Of a stretch of DNA of 6,899 nucleotides, positions 1 through 5,574 are shown piece after piece. Position numbers and translations under genes: made by a program. The DNA is from an uncultured Prevotella sp. (GTDB taxonomy: Bacteria > Bacteroidota > Bacteroidia > Bacteroidales > Bacteroidaceae): positions 1 to 6,899 of the forward strand of contig USFX01000150.1 of NCBI GenBank assembly GCA_900553965.1. Direction: 5' to 3'. Every line of letters begins with the position of its first letter. Position 1 is the stretch's first letter. The notes below the pieces were generated by a model. That model saw only the letters and a program-made list of their open reading frames with translations. It searched no databases and was not told the DNA's origin.

Positions 1-867
1 CTGAACCGCCGTGGCTACAGCGTGACGGTGTTCGAGCGCAACGAGAATGCTGGCGGACTGCTCCGCTACGGTATTCCTAACTTCAAGCTCAACAAGGCCA
101 TCATCGACCGCCGTCTCAGGCTGCTGGAGCAGGAGGGCATTGAGTTCCGCTACGGTCAGGAGGTCGACCTCGCCGCGCTGCCCGAAGGCTATGATGCCTA
201 CGTCGTGGCGACGGGCACGCCGACGGCACGCGACCTGAACGTTCCCGGACGTGAGCTCCGTGGCGTCCATCTCGCTCTGGACATGCTCGCTCAGCAGAAC
301 CGCATCCTCGCCGGCGCGGAGTTCAAGAAGGACGAACTGGTCAACGCCCGTGGCAAGGATGTTCTCGTCATCGGCGGCGGCGACACCGGTAGCGACTGCA
401 TCGGCACGGCCCACCGTCAGGGTTGCCGCAGCGTGACGCAGATCGAAATCATGCCGAAGCCGCCCGTCGGACCGGACGACCCGAACAATCCGTGGCCGAA
501 CTTCCCCCGCACGTTCAAGACGACGTCAAGCCACGAGGAAGGCTGCACCCGCCGCTGGAACATCAATACGCTCGAATTCCTCGGCAAGGACGGCCGTCTC
601 ACCGGTGTGCGCGTTCAGGAGATTGCGTGGAAACCCAATCCCGACGGCGGACGCCCCATCATGGAGCCTGTGGGCAAGCCCGAAGTCATCAAGTGTGAGC
701 TCGTCCTGCTCGCCATGGGCTTCCTCAAACCCCAGCTGCCGCAGTTCGCCCCCAATGTCTTCACCGCCGGCGACGTCGCCACGGGTGCCTCGCTCGTCGT
801 CCGTGCCATGGCCGGAGGCCGCAAGGCGGCAGAGGAGGTGGAAAGGTATATTAATAGGTCAGAGTGA
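1..867 (+). CDS. gltD: Glutamate synthase (NADPH) small subunit, 3' part (5' end outside window)
   Basis: The frame is open from base 1, so the gene starts upstream; 288 residues are seen, against roughly 450-490 for the family. GltD is the FAD and iron-sulfur subunit that passes electrons from NADPH to the large subunit GltB, which makes two glutamates from glutamine and 2-oxoglutarate in the cytoplasm. Visible marks are the YGIPNFKLNK segment after the missing first FAD fold, the NADPH-binding motif VIGGGDTGSDC (367-399), the diagnostic PNNPWPNFPRTF and TSSHEEGC stretches, and the C-terminal FAD motif FTAGDVATGASLVV (about 760-801). The iron-sulfur N-terminus and first GxGxxG are outside the window. 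The link between LLAMGF and FTAGD is about 20 residues shorter than in the GltD sequences I recall. The last codons and the stop lie inside the outer arm of the adjacent inverted repeat. GltB is not visible; in this group it usually lies next to gltD, so it is probably upstream. Confidence 0.93.
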   Translation: MNRRGYSVTVFERNENAGGLLRYGIPNFKLNKAIIDRRLRLLEQEGIEFRYGQEVDLAALPEGYDAYVVATGTPTARDLNVPGRELRGVHLALDMLAQQNRILAGAEFKKDELVNARGKDVLVIGGGDTGSDCIGTAHRQGCRSVTQIEIMPKPPVGPDDPNNPWPNFPRTFKTTSSHEEGCTRRWNINTLEFLGKDGRLTGVRVQEIAWKPNPDGGRPIMEPVGKPEVIKCELVLLAMGFLKPQLPQFAPNVFTAGDVATGASLVVRAMAGGRKAAEEVERYINRSE

Positions 868-902
868 AGAGTGATGAGTGAAGAGGTATGATTACTCTTT
901 AG
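856..902 (+). repeat. Left arm of a long inverted repeat (partner 1271-1310)
   Basis: The reverse complement of 1271-1310 matches this stretch with one substitution and one 7-base difference. The arm includes three 7-base units in a row (AGAGTGA, AGAGTGA, TGAGTGA at 861-881); the partner arm has only two. The arm begins inside gltD and contributes its last codons (Arg-Ser-Glu) and TGA stop. Confidence 0.88.
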
Positions 903-988
903 TTATGAGTTTTGTGCCGGAGACTGGTCAATCAGGTTTTTCCGCAATATAATAAAGCATAAGTAAAATACAACAATTGTTTTCTACT

Positions 989-1052
989 TAAAAACAGATA
1001 CACGGAGACATAGAGGATAATATACCTCTGTATCTCTGTGTATCTGTTTTTA
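989..1052. terminator. Long hairpin 1, likely bidirectional terminator between convergent genes
   Basis: Arms 989-1016 and 1025-1052 pair over 28 positions with three mismatches, around the loop ATAATATA. The stem starts with a run of A and ends with a run of T, so a transcript from either strand would form a stable stem trailing into U residues. It sits between the convergent gltD and reductase genes, where a two-way terminator is expected. The function is inferred; the structure is seen directly. The core CACGGAGACA recurs in hairpin 2. Confidence 0.5.
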
Positions 1053-1107
1053 TAAATCGTTTTTCTGCGTTTAGAGATATTAAGTATGTTGCAACAATTA
1101 GTTTATA

Positions 1108-1177
1108 TTTTGAATACAGAGACACGGAGACACAGAGTTATGTTGTCCTCTGTGTCTCCGTGTCTCTGTGTTCAAAA
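1108..1177. repeat. Long hairpin 2, near-perfect 30-bp inverted repeat
   Basis: Arms 1108-1137 and 1148-1177 match at 29 of 30 positions, with a 10-base loop. The arms carry GACACGGAGACACAGAG, a longer version of the hairpin 1 core. No T run follows on either strand, so it is a weaker terminator candidate than hairpin 1. Similar CACAGAGACACGGAG palindromes are, as I recall, scattered through many bacterial genomes, so this is best called a dispersed palindromic repeat. Confidence 0.85.
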
Positions 1178-1270
1178 AACTTATTATAAAGTAATAATGA
1201 ATACTTACTTATAAGGTATTAAACCCTACTTGTCCTAATTCTGTTCTCTTAGCTTGGTCCTTTGATTTGA

Positions 1271-1310
1271 CTAAAGAGTAATCATACCTCTTCATTCATC
1301 ACTCTGACCT
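1271..1310 (-). repeat. Right arm of the long inverted repeat (partner 856-902)
   Basis: This 40-base arm ends five bases before the stop codon of the reductase gene. Together the two arms enclose 903-1270, including both hairpins. No clear target-site duplication is seen outside the arms. Confidence 0.88.
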
Positions 1311-1315
1311 CTTAC

Positions 1316-2260
1316 TTATCTCACGCACTTCAAATTCCTCTCCAGCTGTGCCGTGCTGCTCGCTCCGACCAGCACCGAGGTGACGGCCTTCTGTTCGAGC
1401 ACCCACGACAGCGCCCTTTCGGCCAGCGTCTTCCCCTGCTGCTGCGCCTCGGCATTGAGTTCGCGCAGACGGGCGAGCAGTTCGGGTGTGAGGACATCCT
1501 GTTTGAGGAACTTGCCGCGTGACATGCGGCTGTCCTCCGGGACGCCGTTGAGATAGCGGTCCGTCAGCAGTCCCTGAGCCAACGGCGAGAACGAGATGAA
1601 GCCGACACCCTCACGCTCACACAGATCGGTGATGCCCTCCTCGATGGGTGCGCGGTCGATCATGTTGATGCGTCCCTGATATATCAGCAGCGGCACGTCG
1701 CGCTCGCGCAGATAGCTGATTGCCGTCTGCAGTGCTGCGAGCGGCCACCGCGATATGCCGACATACAGAGCCTTGCCGGCGCGCACGACGTCGACCAGCG
1801 CCTGAAGCGTCTCTTCGAGCGGCGTCTCCGGGTCGTAGCGGTGGCTGTAGAAGAGGTCGACATAGTCGAGGTGCATCCGGCGCGGACTCTGGTCGAGGCT
1901 CGCCATGAGATATTTCCGCGAGCCCCAGTTGCCGTAAGGCCCATCCCACATGTCATATCCTGCTTTCGTACTGATGAACAGCTCGTCGCGGTAGGGCCGG
2001 AAGTCGTCGTCCATCAGGCGGCCCATCGTTTCCTCGGCACTGCCGTAGGGCGGGCCGTAGTTGTTGGCCAGGTCAAAGTGGGTGATGCCGTGGTCGAAGG
2101 CATAGCGCGTTATCTCGCGGCTGCGCCCGTAGTCGTCCACGCCGCCGAAGTTGTGCCAGAAGCCGAGGCTCACCTCGGGCAGCAGCACCCCGCTGCGCCC
2201 GCATCTCCTATATTTCATGCCGTTGTCGTAGCGGTGTCCGTCTGCGATATATTTCTCCAT
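1316..2260 (-). CDS. Aldo/keto reductase, YghZ-like (AKR14 type), C-terminus shortened
   Basis: This 314-residue protein is a cytoplasmic NADPH-dependent aldehyde/ketone reductase. It closely resembles E. coli YghZ, which reduces L-glyceraldehyde 3-phosphate and methylglyoxal; the substrate here is inferred. The AKR catalytic tetrad is complete: D63 and Y68 in FDLANNYG, K99 in STKAGYDMW, H140 in FYSHR. Other family marks are SLGFWHNFG near residue 31, NWGSRKYLMASLDQS near 111, SPLAQGLLTDRYLNG, and TSVLVGASS near the cofactor end. The first ATG (2258-2260) is chosen over the internal one (2216-2218) because the N-terminal extension resembles that of YghZ and a -7 promoter box lies just upstream. 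YghZ has about 35 more residues after the point where this protein stops (QLERNLKCVR), so the last helix is missing. The stop lies five bases from the inverted-repeat arm. Activity may survive, since the tetrad is intact. Confidence 0.92.
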   Translation of the reverse strand: MEKYIADGHRYDNGMKYRRCGRSGVLLPEVSLGFWHNFGGVDDYGRSREITRYAFDHGITHFDLANNYGPPYGSAEETMGRLMDDDFRPYRDELFISTKAGYDMWDGPYGNWGSRKYLMASLDQSPRRMHLDYVDLFYSHRYDPETPLEETLQALVDVVRAGKALYVGISRWPLAALQTAISYLRERDVPLLIYQGRINMIDRAPIEEGITDLCEREGVGFISFSPLAQGLLTDRYLNGVPEDSRMSRGKFLKQDVLTPELLARLRELNAEAQQQGKTLAERALSWVLEQKAVTSVLVGASSTAQLERNLKCVR

Positions 2261-2288
2261 AATCGGTTAATTGTTTTAGTGAACATGG

Positions 2289-2296
2289 CAAAGTTA
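2289..2296 (-). promoter_or_regulatory. Bacteroidetes -7 box for the reductase gene
   Basis: Read on the - strand this is TAACTTTG, a full match to TAnnTTTG. It ends 28 bases before the ATG, giving a leader of about 20-25 bases. No clear -33 TTTG lies at the usual distance. No strong Shine-Dalgarno precedes the ATG, as is usual in this phylum. Confidence 0.6.
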
Positions 2297-2344
2297 CGCA
2301 AAAACTCCGACAATCCTGACTTCCTGCGCGTAAAAAACTGTCTG

Positions 2345-2444
2345 CTATTCGGAAACCGATTGATAAAAAACAAAAACCACCCATGAAAGGGCAACTCACT
2401 ATTCAGAAACCGATTGACAAAAACCGTTAAAAACACCCTTGAAA
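2345..2444. repeat. Two diverged tandem copies of a repeat of about 54 bp period
   Basis: Copy 1 (2345-2388) starts CTATTCGGAAACCGATTGA and copy 2 (2399-2444) starts CTATTCAGAAACCGATTGA. Both continue through an A-rich stretch to a CACCC-like block and TGAAA. The copies differ by several substitutions and a small gap. No gene is credible here. The rest of 2445-2620 shows no structure I can name. Confidence 0.7.
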
Positions 2445-2620
2445 CGGCATCAGGAATGGCCTCTGCGAAAAATATTTCATCGTCGCCCGCAAATTCGCGA
2501 GTTTTGCGCGTGCAAACGCAACCGGTTGTCATTCAATTGGTTATCCCGTTAATTCTTAATCTGTGCAATTTCATGACGCCGAAAAACCGCCTTTCCCGGT
2601 CGAAATCAGCTTATTTGTTC

Positions 2621-2729
2621 TGCCGTAAGGGCCTCCCGAGGTTGCGACGGGGCCGCTTTCGCACAGCAACGGGGCCCTTGTTGCAATGCCGCGGGGGCCC
2701 CGCTGCAACCCCGTAAGGCCCTTACGGCA
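2621..2729. repeat. GC-rich nested palindrome
   Basis: Perfect 14-bp outer arms TGCCGTAAGGGCCT (2621-2634) and its complement (2716-2729) continue inward through imperfect pairing of GGTTGC..CGGGGCC (2640-2654) with 2696-2710. Inside is a third, smaller palindrome, GCAACGGGGCCCTTGTTGC (2665-2683). The right outer arm is also a self-palindrome, CCGTAAGGCCCTTACGG (2711-2727). It is much GC-richer than its flanks and resembles a dispersed structured repeat or MITE-like unit. Reading frames through it exist on both strands, as expected of a palindrome, and look spurious. Confidence 0.75.
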
Positions 2730-2986
2730 AGCCAATTTCCCCGCCGCCGGAAAACCGCGGAACCGCCGTTGTTCATAATTGGCTATGAATGAGCATGTTA
2801 TGAAAAACGCGTATTTTCGCCCCTGAAAACCCCTGAATTTTGATACGCTCATGCTTGCGAAATTCAGAGCCGCCGCCGTCTTTTTTCAGAAAGTGGCGAC
2901 TCTCGTGGGGCTTAAATTCGGAATTTTAATTACGGACAGGACAGATAATTGTATAATGGCATGCGGGTGTTGCAAAATCATGAATT

Positions 2987-3060
2987 TGTAGGGACGTGCC
3001 TTTGGCACGTTGACGTAATCAGTTGATATTCAATCAACATCGCAAAGCGATGTCCCTACA
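2987..3060. repeat. REP/BIME-like pair of inverted hairpin repeats
   Basis: Two 24-base units lie in opposite orientation: 2987-3010 on + and 3037-3060 on -. Both read TGTAGGGAC followed by a hairpin with a TTT loop. The stems are ACGTGCC/GGCACGT in the first and ACATCGC/GCGATGT in the second; the three differing stem positions are changed on both sides so that pairing is kept. Between them GTTGAT (3022-3027) pairs with ATCAAC (3033-3038). The outer TGTAGGGAC ends also pair, so the whole can fold as a three-armed structure. A GTAG foot before a hairpin is the known mark of REP elements mobilised by RAYT (Y1 HUH) transposases. No transposase is in the window. Confidence 0.8.
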
Positions 3061-3201
3061 TGTCGGATAAATTATACGGTTCTACAAAACCCTCGCACCC
3101 GTAATCGGCGCATTTTTAATTCGATTTTGAACATCCTATCTTTCAGGGTGTACATTATTTCTAAACTTCCAAAACTTAAAATATCAACCTTTTTTGCTTG
3201 C

Positions 3202-3223
3202 GGACAAAGACAAGACTTTGTCC
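3202..3223. repeat. Short perfect hairpin
   Basis: GGACAAAG (3202-3209) pairs perfectly with CTTTGTCC (3216-3223) around a 6-base loop. No T run follows on +, so it is not a classic terminator. It may be a decayed relative of the nearby REP-like units, which also have GGAC stems. Nothing else is recognisable in 3061-3300, which is AT-rich. Confidence 0.5.
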
Positions 3224-3308
3224 CTGCCCATGGAAGAGCATGCGGCATATAATAAGATAATCCATCATATTAGTCAGATAATCTATCCCGTAGTGTAATT
3301 TTAATATT

Positions 3309-3316
3309 TATCTTTG
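3309..3316 (+). promoter_or_regulatory. Candidate -7 box (TATCTTTG) upstream of the GH35-GH2 operon
   Basis: TATCTTTG matches TAnnTTTG fully and is followed by GCATACGATAGGCT. It lies about 170 bases before the GH35 ATG, so the transcript would have a long leader. No clear -33 TTTG is seen. The same block recurs 66 bases downstream. Confidence 0.45.
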
Positions 3317-3342
3317 CATACGATAGGCTGCACTCGGCAATC

Positions 3343-3358
3343 TGTGAACAAGTTCACA
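3343..3358. promoter_or_regulatory. TGTGA-N6-TCACA palindrome, possible Crp/Fnr-type operator
   Basis: TGTGAACAAGTTCACA is a perfect 7+7 palindrome with a 2-base centre and fits the half-sites of the Crp/Fnr consensus exactly. It lies between the two TATCnTTG copies, about 35-40 bases before the start expected from the second. GCAA (3337-3340) and TTGC (3359-3362) extend the symmetry. Regulator identity is unknown; it could instead be a hairpin in the leader. Confidence 0.4.
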
Positions 3359-3374
3359 TTGCGCTCGTTGGCAC

Positions 3375-3382
3375 TATCCTTG
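3375..3382 (+). promoter_or_regulatory. Second promoter-like box (TATCCTTG), copy of 3309-3316
   Basis: TATCCTTGCATACGATAGGCT here repeats 3309-3329 with one change, which breaks the TTTG part of the -7 consensus. It may be a weaker second promoter or a by-product of the repeat. It lies about 105 bases before the GH35 ATG. Confidence 0.35.
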
Positions 3383-3418
3383 CATACGATAGGCTCCGCC
3401 TCAAAGACATATCAGGCT

Positions 3419-3458
3419 CCCTCCCTTTGGGAGGGTTGGGGTGGGTAGTAGGGGTGGG
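3419..3458 (+). repeat. CCCTCCC/GGGAGGG hairpin followed by six G tracts
   Basis: CCCTCCC (3419-3425) pairs with GGGAGGG (3429-3435) around TTT. From 3429 to 3458 there are six runs of three or four G separated by 1, 2, 1, 5 and 1 bases, a strong G-quadruplex pattern on the coding strand. It ends 28 bases before the GH35 ATG. As I recall, a CTCCCTTTGGGAGGGTTGGG block is a common dispersed repeat in Bacteroidetes, so regulation is not assured. Confidence 0.6.
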
Positions 3459-3486
3459 TATTTGTTATTACTACTTAAAAGAAAAT

Positions 3487-5574
3487 ATGATGAAACTTAC
3501 GAGATTGATGACGCTTGCCTGTACGGCAATGCTATGTACAGTCGGGGCTACGGACGCCAAGACTCAGACTTCCGGCGTGAAGTCGAAGGCCGCAGGAGTG
3601 GAAGCTCAGGCAAAAATGAACGTCCCGGAGGTCAGCTGGGACTCGCGCAGCCTGATGATTGACGGCCGCAGGGTGGTGCCGGTGATGGGCGAGATGCACT
3701 ATTCGCGTATTCCGGCCGACGAGTGGGAGACGGAAGTGAAGAAGATGAAGGACGGCGGCGTGACGATCATCGCCAACTATGTCTTCTGGAATCATGTCGA
3801 GGAACGCGAAGGCATCTTCGACTGGAGCGGCCAGCGCGACCTGCGCCACTTCCTTGAGATATGCCGGAAGGAAAATATGCCCGTCGTGCTGCGCATCGGA
3901 CCGTTCTGTCACGGTGAGGCGCGCTGCGGCGGCATACCCGACTGGGTGTTTGAGAAAGGCTGCCGGACGCGCGACACCAACGCCACGTTCATGGACCTGA
4001 CGGCCAAGCTCTATCGGCAGATATTCGCTCAGATACAGGGCATGCAGTGGAAGGAGGGCGGTCCGGTAATTGCCGTCCAGTTTGACAACGAGCAACGCAA
4101 CGGCAACTACCTCATGGCGCTGAAGAAGCTGGCTCTCGGCATCGGTTACGACCTGCCATTCTACACCCGCACGGGATGGCCGGAGCTCAACCGCCCCGTG
4201 CCGTTCGGCGAGATGCTGCCGCTCTACGGCGACTATGCCGACGGCTTCTGGGACCGCTCCACGAAGGAGACGGCCGGCAACTACTACAAGGCGTTCAACT
4301 TCAAAGCGTTCCGCAGTTCGACGGCCATCGCCACCGAACAGCTCGGCGAGCAGAAGGAGAGGCTGACCAAGGGCGACGAGCAGTATCCTTATTTCACCTG
4401 CGAACTGGGTGGCGGCATGATGACGTCATACCACCGCCGGCCGTACATCTATCCCGAGGACGCTTATTCGCTGGCCGTGGTGAAGCTCGGCAGCGGCAGC
4501 AACCTGTTGGGATACTATATGTATCACGGTGGGACCAACCCCGACGGCATCGGCTATCTCAACGAGAACCAGCGCACGCCGGGCACCAACCACAACGACC
4601 TGCCCGTGAAGACGTATGATTTTCAGGCTCCGTTGGGTGAGTTCGGACAGCGCTACCCGCACTATTTCACGCTGCGCAAGCTCCATCTCTTCATGCACGA
4701 CTACGCCGAGACGCTGGCTCCGATGGACGCCACCTTCCCGTCGCCGCAGGACATCAAGAAGGGCGACGACACGCAGCTGCGCTGGGCCTACCGTTCGCTG
4801 GGCGACAGCGGTTTCGTCTTCGTCAACAACTACGAGCGTCTGCAGCAACTCTCGGCCAAGCGCGGCGTCCGGTTTGACGTCTGCGGCGTCAAGTTTCCGC
4901 AGCGCCCGATGACCATTCCGGCCGGCACGGCCAGCATCTTCCCCGTCAACATCGACGGCATACGCTACGCGACGGCCCAGCTTGTGGCCCGTCGCGACGG
5001 CAAGATATACATGGAGCAGATTCCGGGCGTACCCACGGAGATATGCGTCGGCAAGAAAGTGCTGAAGAATGTCAAGGCGCGCGGTCTCGGGAAGCCTGTC
5101 TACGGCAATATCTATCTGCTCGATTCGGAGACCGCCGGCCGCCTGTTCCTCGACAAGGAGGAGGCCGTGACGCAGCCGCAGACGGTCATATATAATAAGG
5201 TGAAGGAGGCCGGTCCGGCCCGCCGGATAACCATCGGCGTGCAGAAGGTGGCCGAAGAACCTGTGGACGAGGACTTCCGCGACGCGGCTGTCTACTCGAT
5301 AGACGTGCCGGCGGAGCGCGAGGGCCGCATGCTCACCATCGACTATCGCGGTGACGTGGCCCGCCTCTATGCCGACGGACGGCTCGTGGGCGACAACTTC
5401 TACAACGGACGGCCGTTCCAGTACGGTCTGTGGCGGTTGCCGAAGGATTGCCGGAAGATTGAACTGCGCATCCTGCCACTGCAGAAAGACATGCCGGTCT
5501 ATTTCCCGCGGGAGGCCAAGGTGAATGCCGTGGGTGAAGAAGTGAACAACATAAAGGTAGAAGACGTATGGTAA
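3487..5574 (+). CDS. Secreted GH35 family glycosidase, beta-galactosidase type
   Basis: This 695-residue protein should remove terminal beta-galactose residues from glycans in the periplasm or at the cell surface. The start at 3487 is chosen because it gives a good signal peptide (MMKLTRLMTLACTAMLC, probable cleavage after ATDA); an in-frame GTG/TTG upstream would add residues translated from the G-rich repeat. The GH35 barrel runs from about residue 49 (VSWDSRSLMIDGRRVVPVMG, then EMHYSR) to about 370, with YVFWNHVE at 98 and RIGPFCHGEARCGGIPDW at 136. The likely acid/base is E202 in VQFDNEQ, where classic members have QxENEYG; the likely nucleophile is E306 in FTCELGGG. A beta domain follows, and a C-terminal jelly-roll-like segment from about 600 to 690. 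The Tyr-Gly after the acid/base is replaced by Gln-Arg, so it belongs to a diverged branch and its true substrate is uncertain. It overlaps or abuts the GH2 gene downstream. Confidence 0.9.
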   Translation: MMKLTRLMTLACTAMLCTVGATDAKTQTSGVKSKAAGVEAQAKMNVPEVSWDSRSLMIDGRRVVPVMGEMHYSRIPADEWETEVKKMKDGGVTIIANYVFWNHVEEREGIFDWSGQRDLRHFLEICRKENMPVVLRIGPFCHGEARCGGIPDWVFEKGCRTRDTNATFMDLTAKLYRQIFAQIQGMQWKEGGPVIAVQFDNEQRNGNYLMALKKLALGIGYDLPFYTRTGWPELNRPVPFGEMLPLYGDYADGFWDRSTKETAGNYYKAFNFKAFRSSTAIATEQLGEQKERLTKGDEQYPYFTCELGGGMMTSYHRRPYIYPEDAYSLAVVKLGSGSNLLGYYMYHGGTNPDGIGYLNENQRTPGTNHNDLPVKTYDFQAPLGEFGQRYPHYFTLRKLHLFMHDYAETLAPMDATFPSPQDIKKGDDTQLRWAYRSLGDSGFVFVNNYERLQQLSAKRGVRFDVCGVKFPQRPMTIPAGTASIFPVNIDGIRYATAQLVARRDGKIYMEQIPGVPTEICVGKKVLKNVKARGLGKPVYGNIYLLDSETAGRLFLDKEEAVTQPQTVIYNKVKEAGPARRITIGVQKVAEEPVDEDFRDAAVYSIDVPAEREGRMLTIDYRGDVARLYADGRLVGDNFYNGRPFQYGLWRLPKDCRKIELRILPLQKDMPVYFPREAKVNAVGEEVNNIKVEDVW

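Larger units (their letters stand above)
960..1200. repeat. Two tandem units of about 121 bp, each ending in a long hairpin
   Basis: Both hairpins are preceded by the same leader: TAAGTA then CAACAATT, at 960-978 and again at 1081-1099, an offset of 121 bases. The hairpins are offset by 119 bases. The units are diverged outside leader and core, so this is an old duplication or two insertions of one element. The right limit is approximate. Nothing coding is seen in 868-1315. Confidence 0.6.

Noticed and set aside
960..1200. CRISPR array
   Set aside because: There are only two diverged palindromic units, with no short identical repeats and regular unique spacers, and no cas genes.
1841..2386. 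Open frame of 181 codons on + across the reductase gene
   Set aside because: It is antisense to a reductase with a complete catalytic tetrad and runs on into repeat DNA.
2571..2852. Possible small protein of 93 residues on the - strand
   Set aside because: The frame passes through the GC-rich palindrome, which gives similar low-complexity translations on both strands; no start signal or family match.
2987..3060. Possible tRNA, from the three-armed cloverleaf-like fold
   Set aside because: Arm lengths, loop sequences and the lack of TTC and anticodon features do not fit a tRNA; two inverted REP-like units explain it better.
3427..3486. Upstream in-frame start adding 20 residues to the GH35 protein
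   Set aside because: The added residues are translated from the G-rich repeat and would bury the signal peptide; the ATG at 3487 gives a normal one.
3532..4095. Open frame of 187 codons on the - strand within GH35
   Set aside because: It is antisense to the conserved GH35 barrel and has no recognisable motif.
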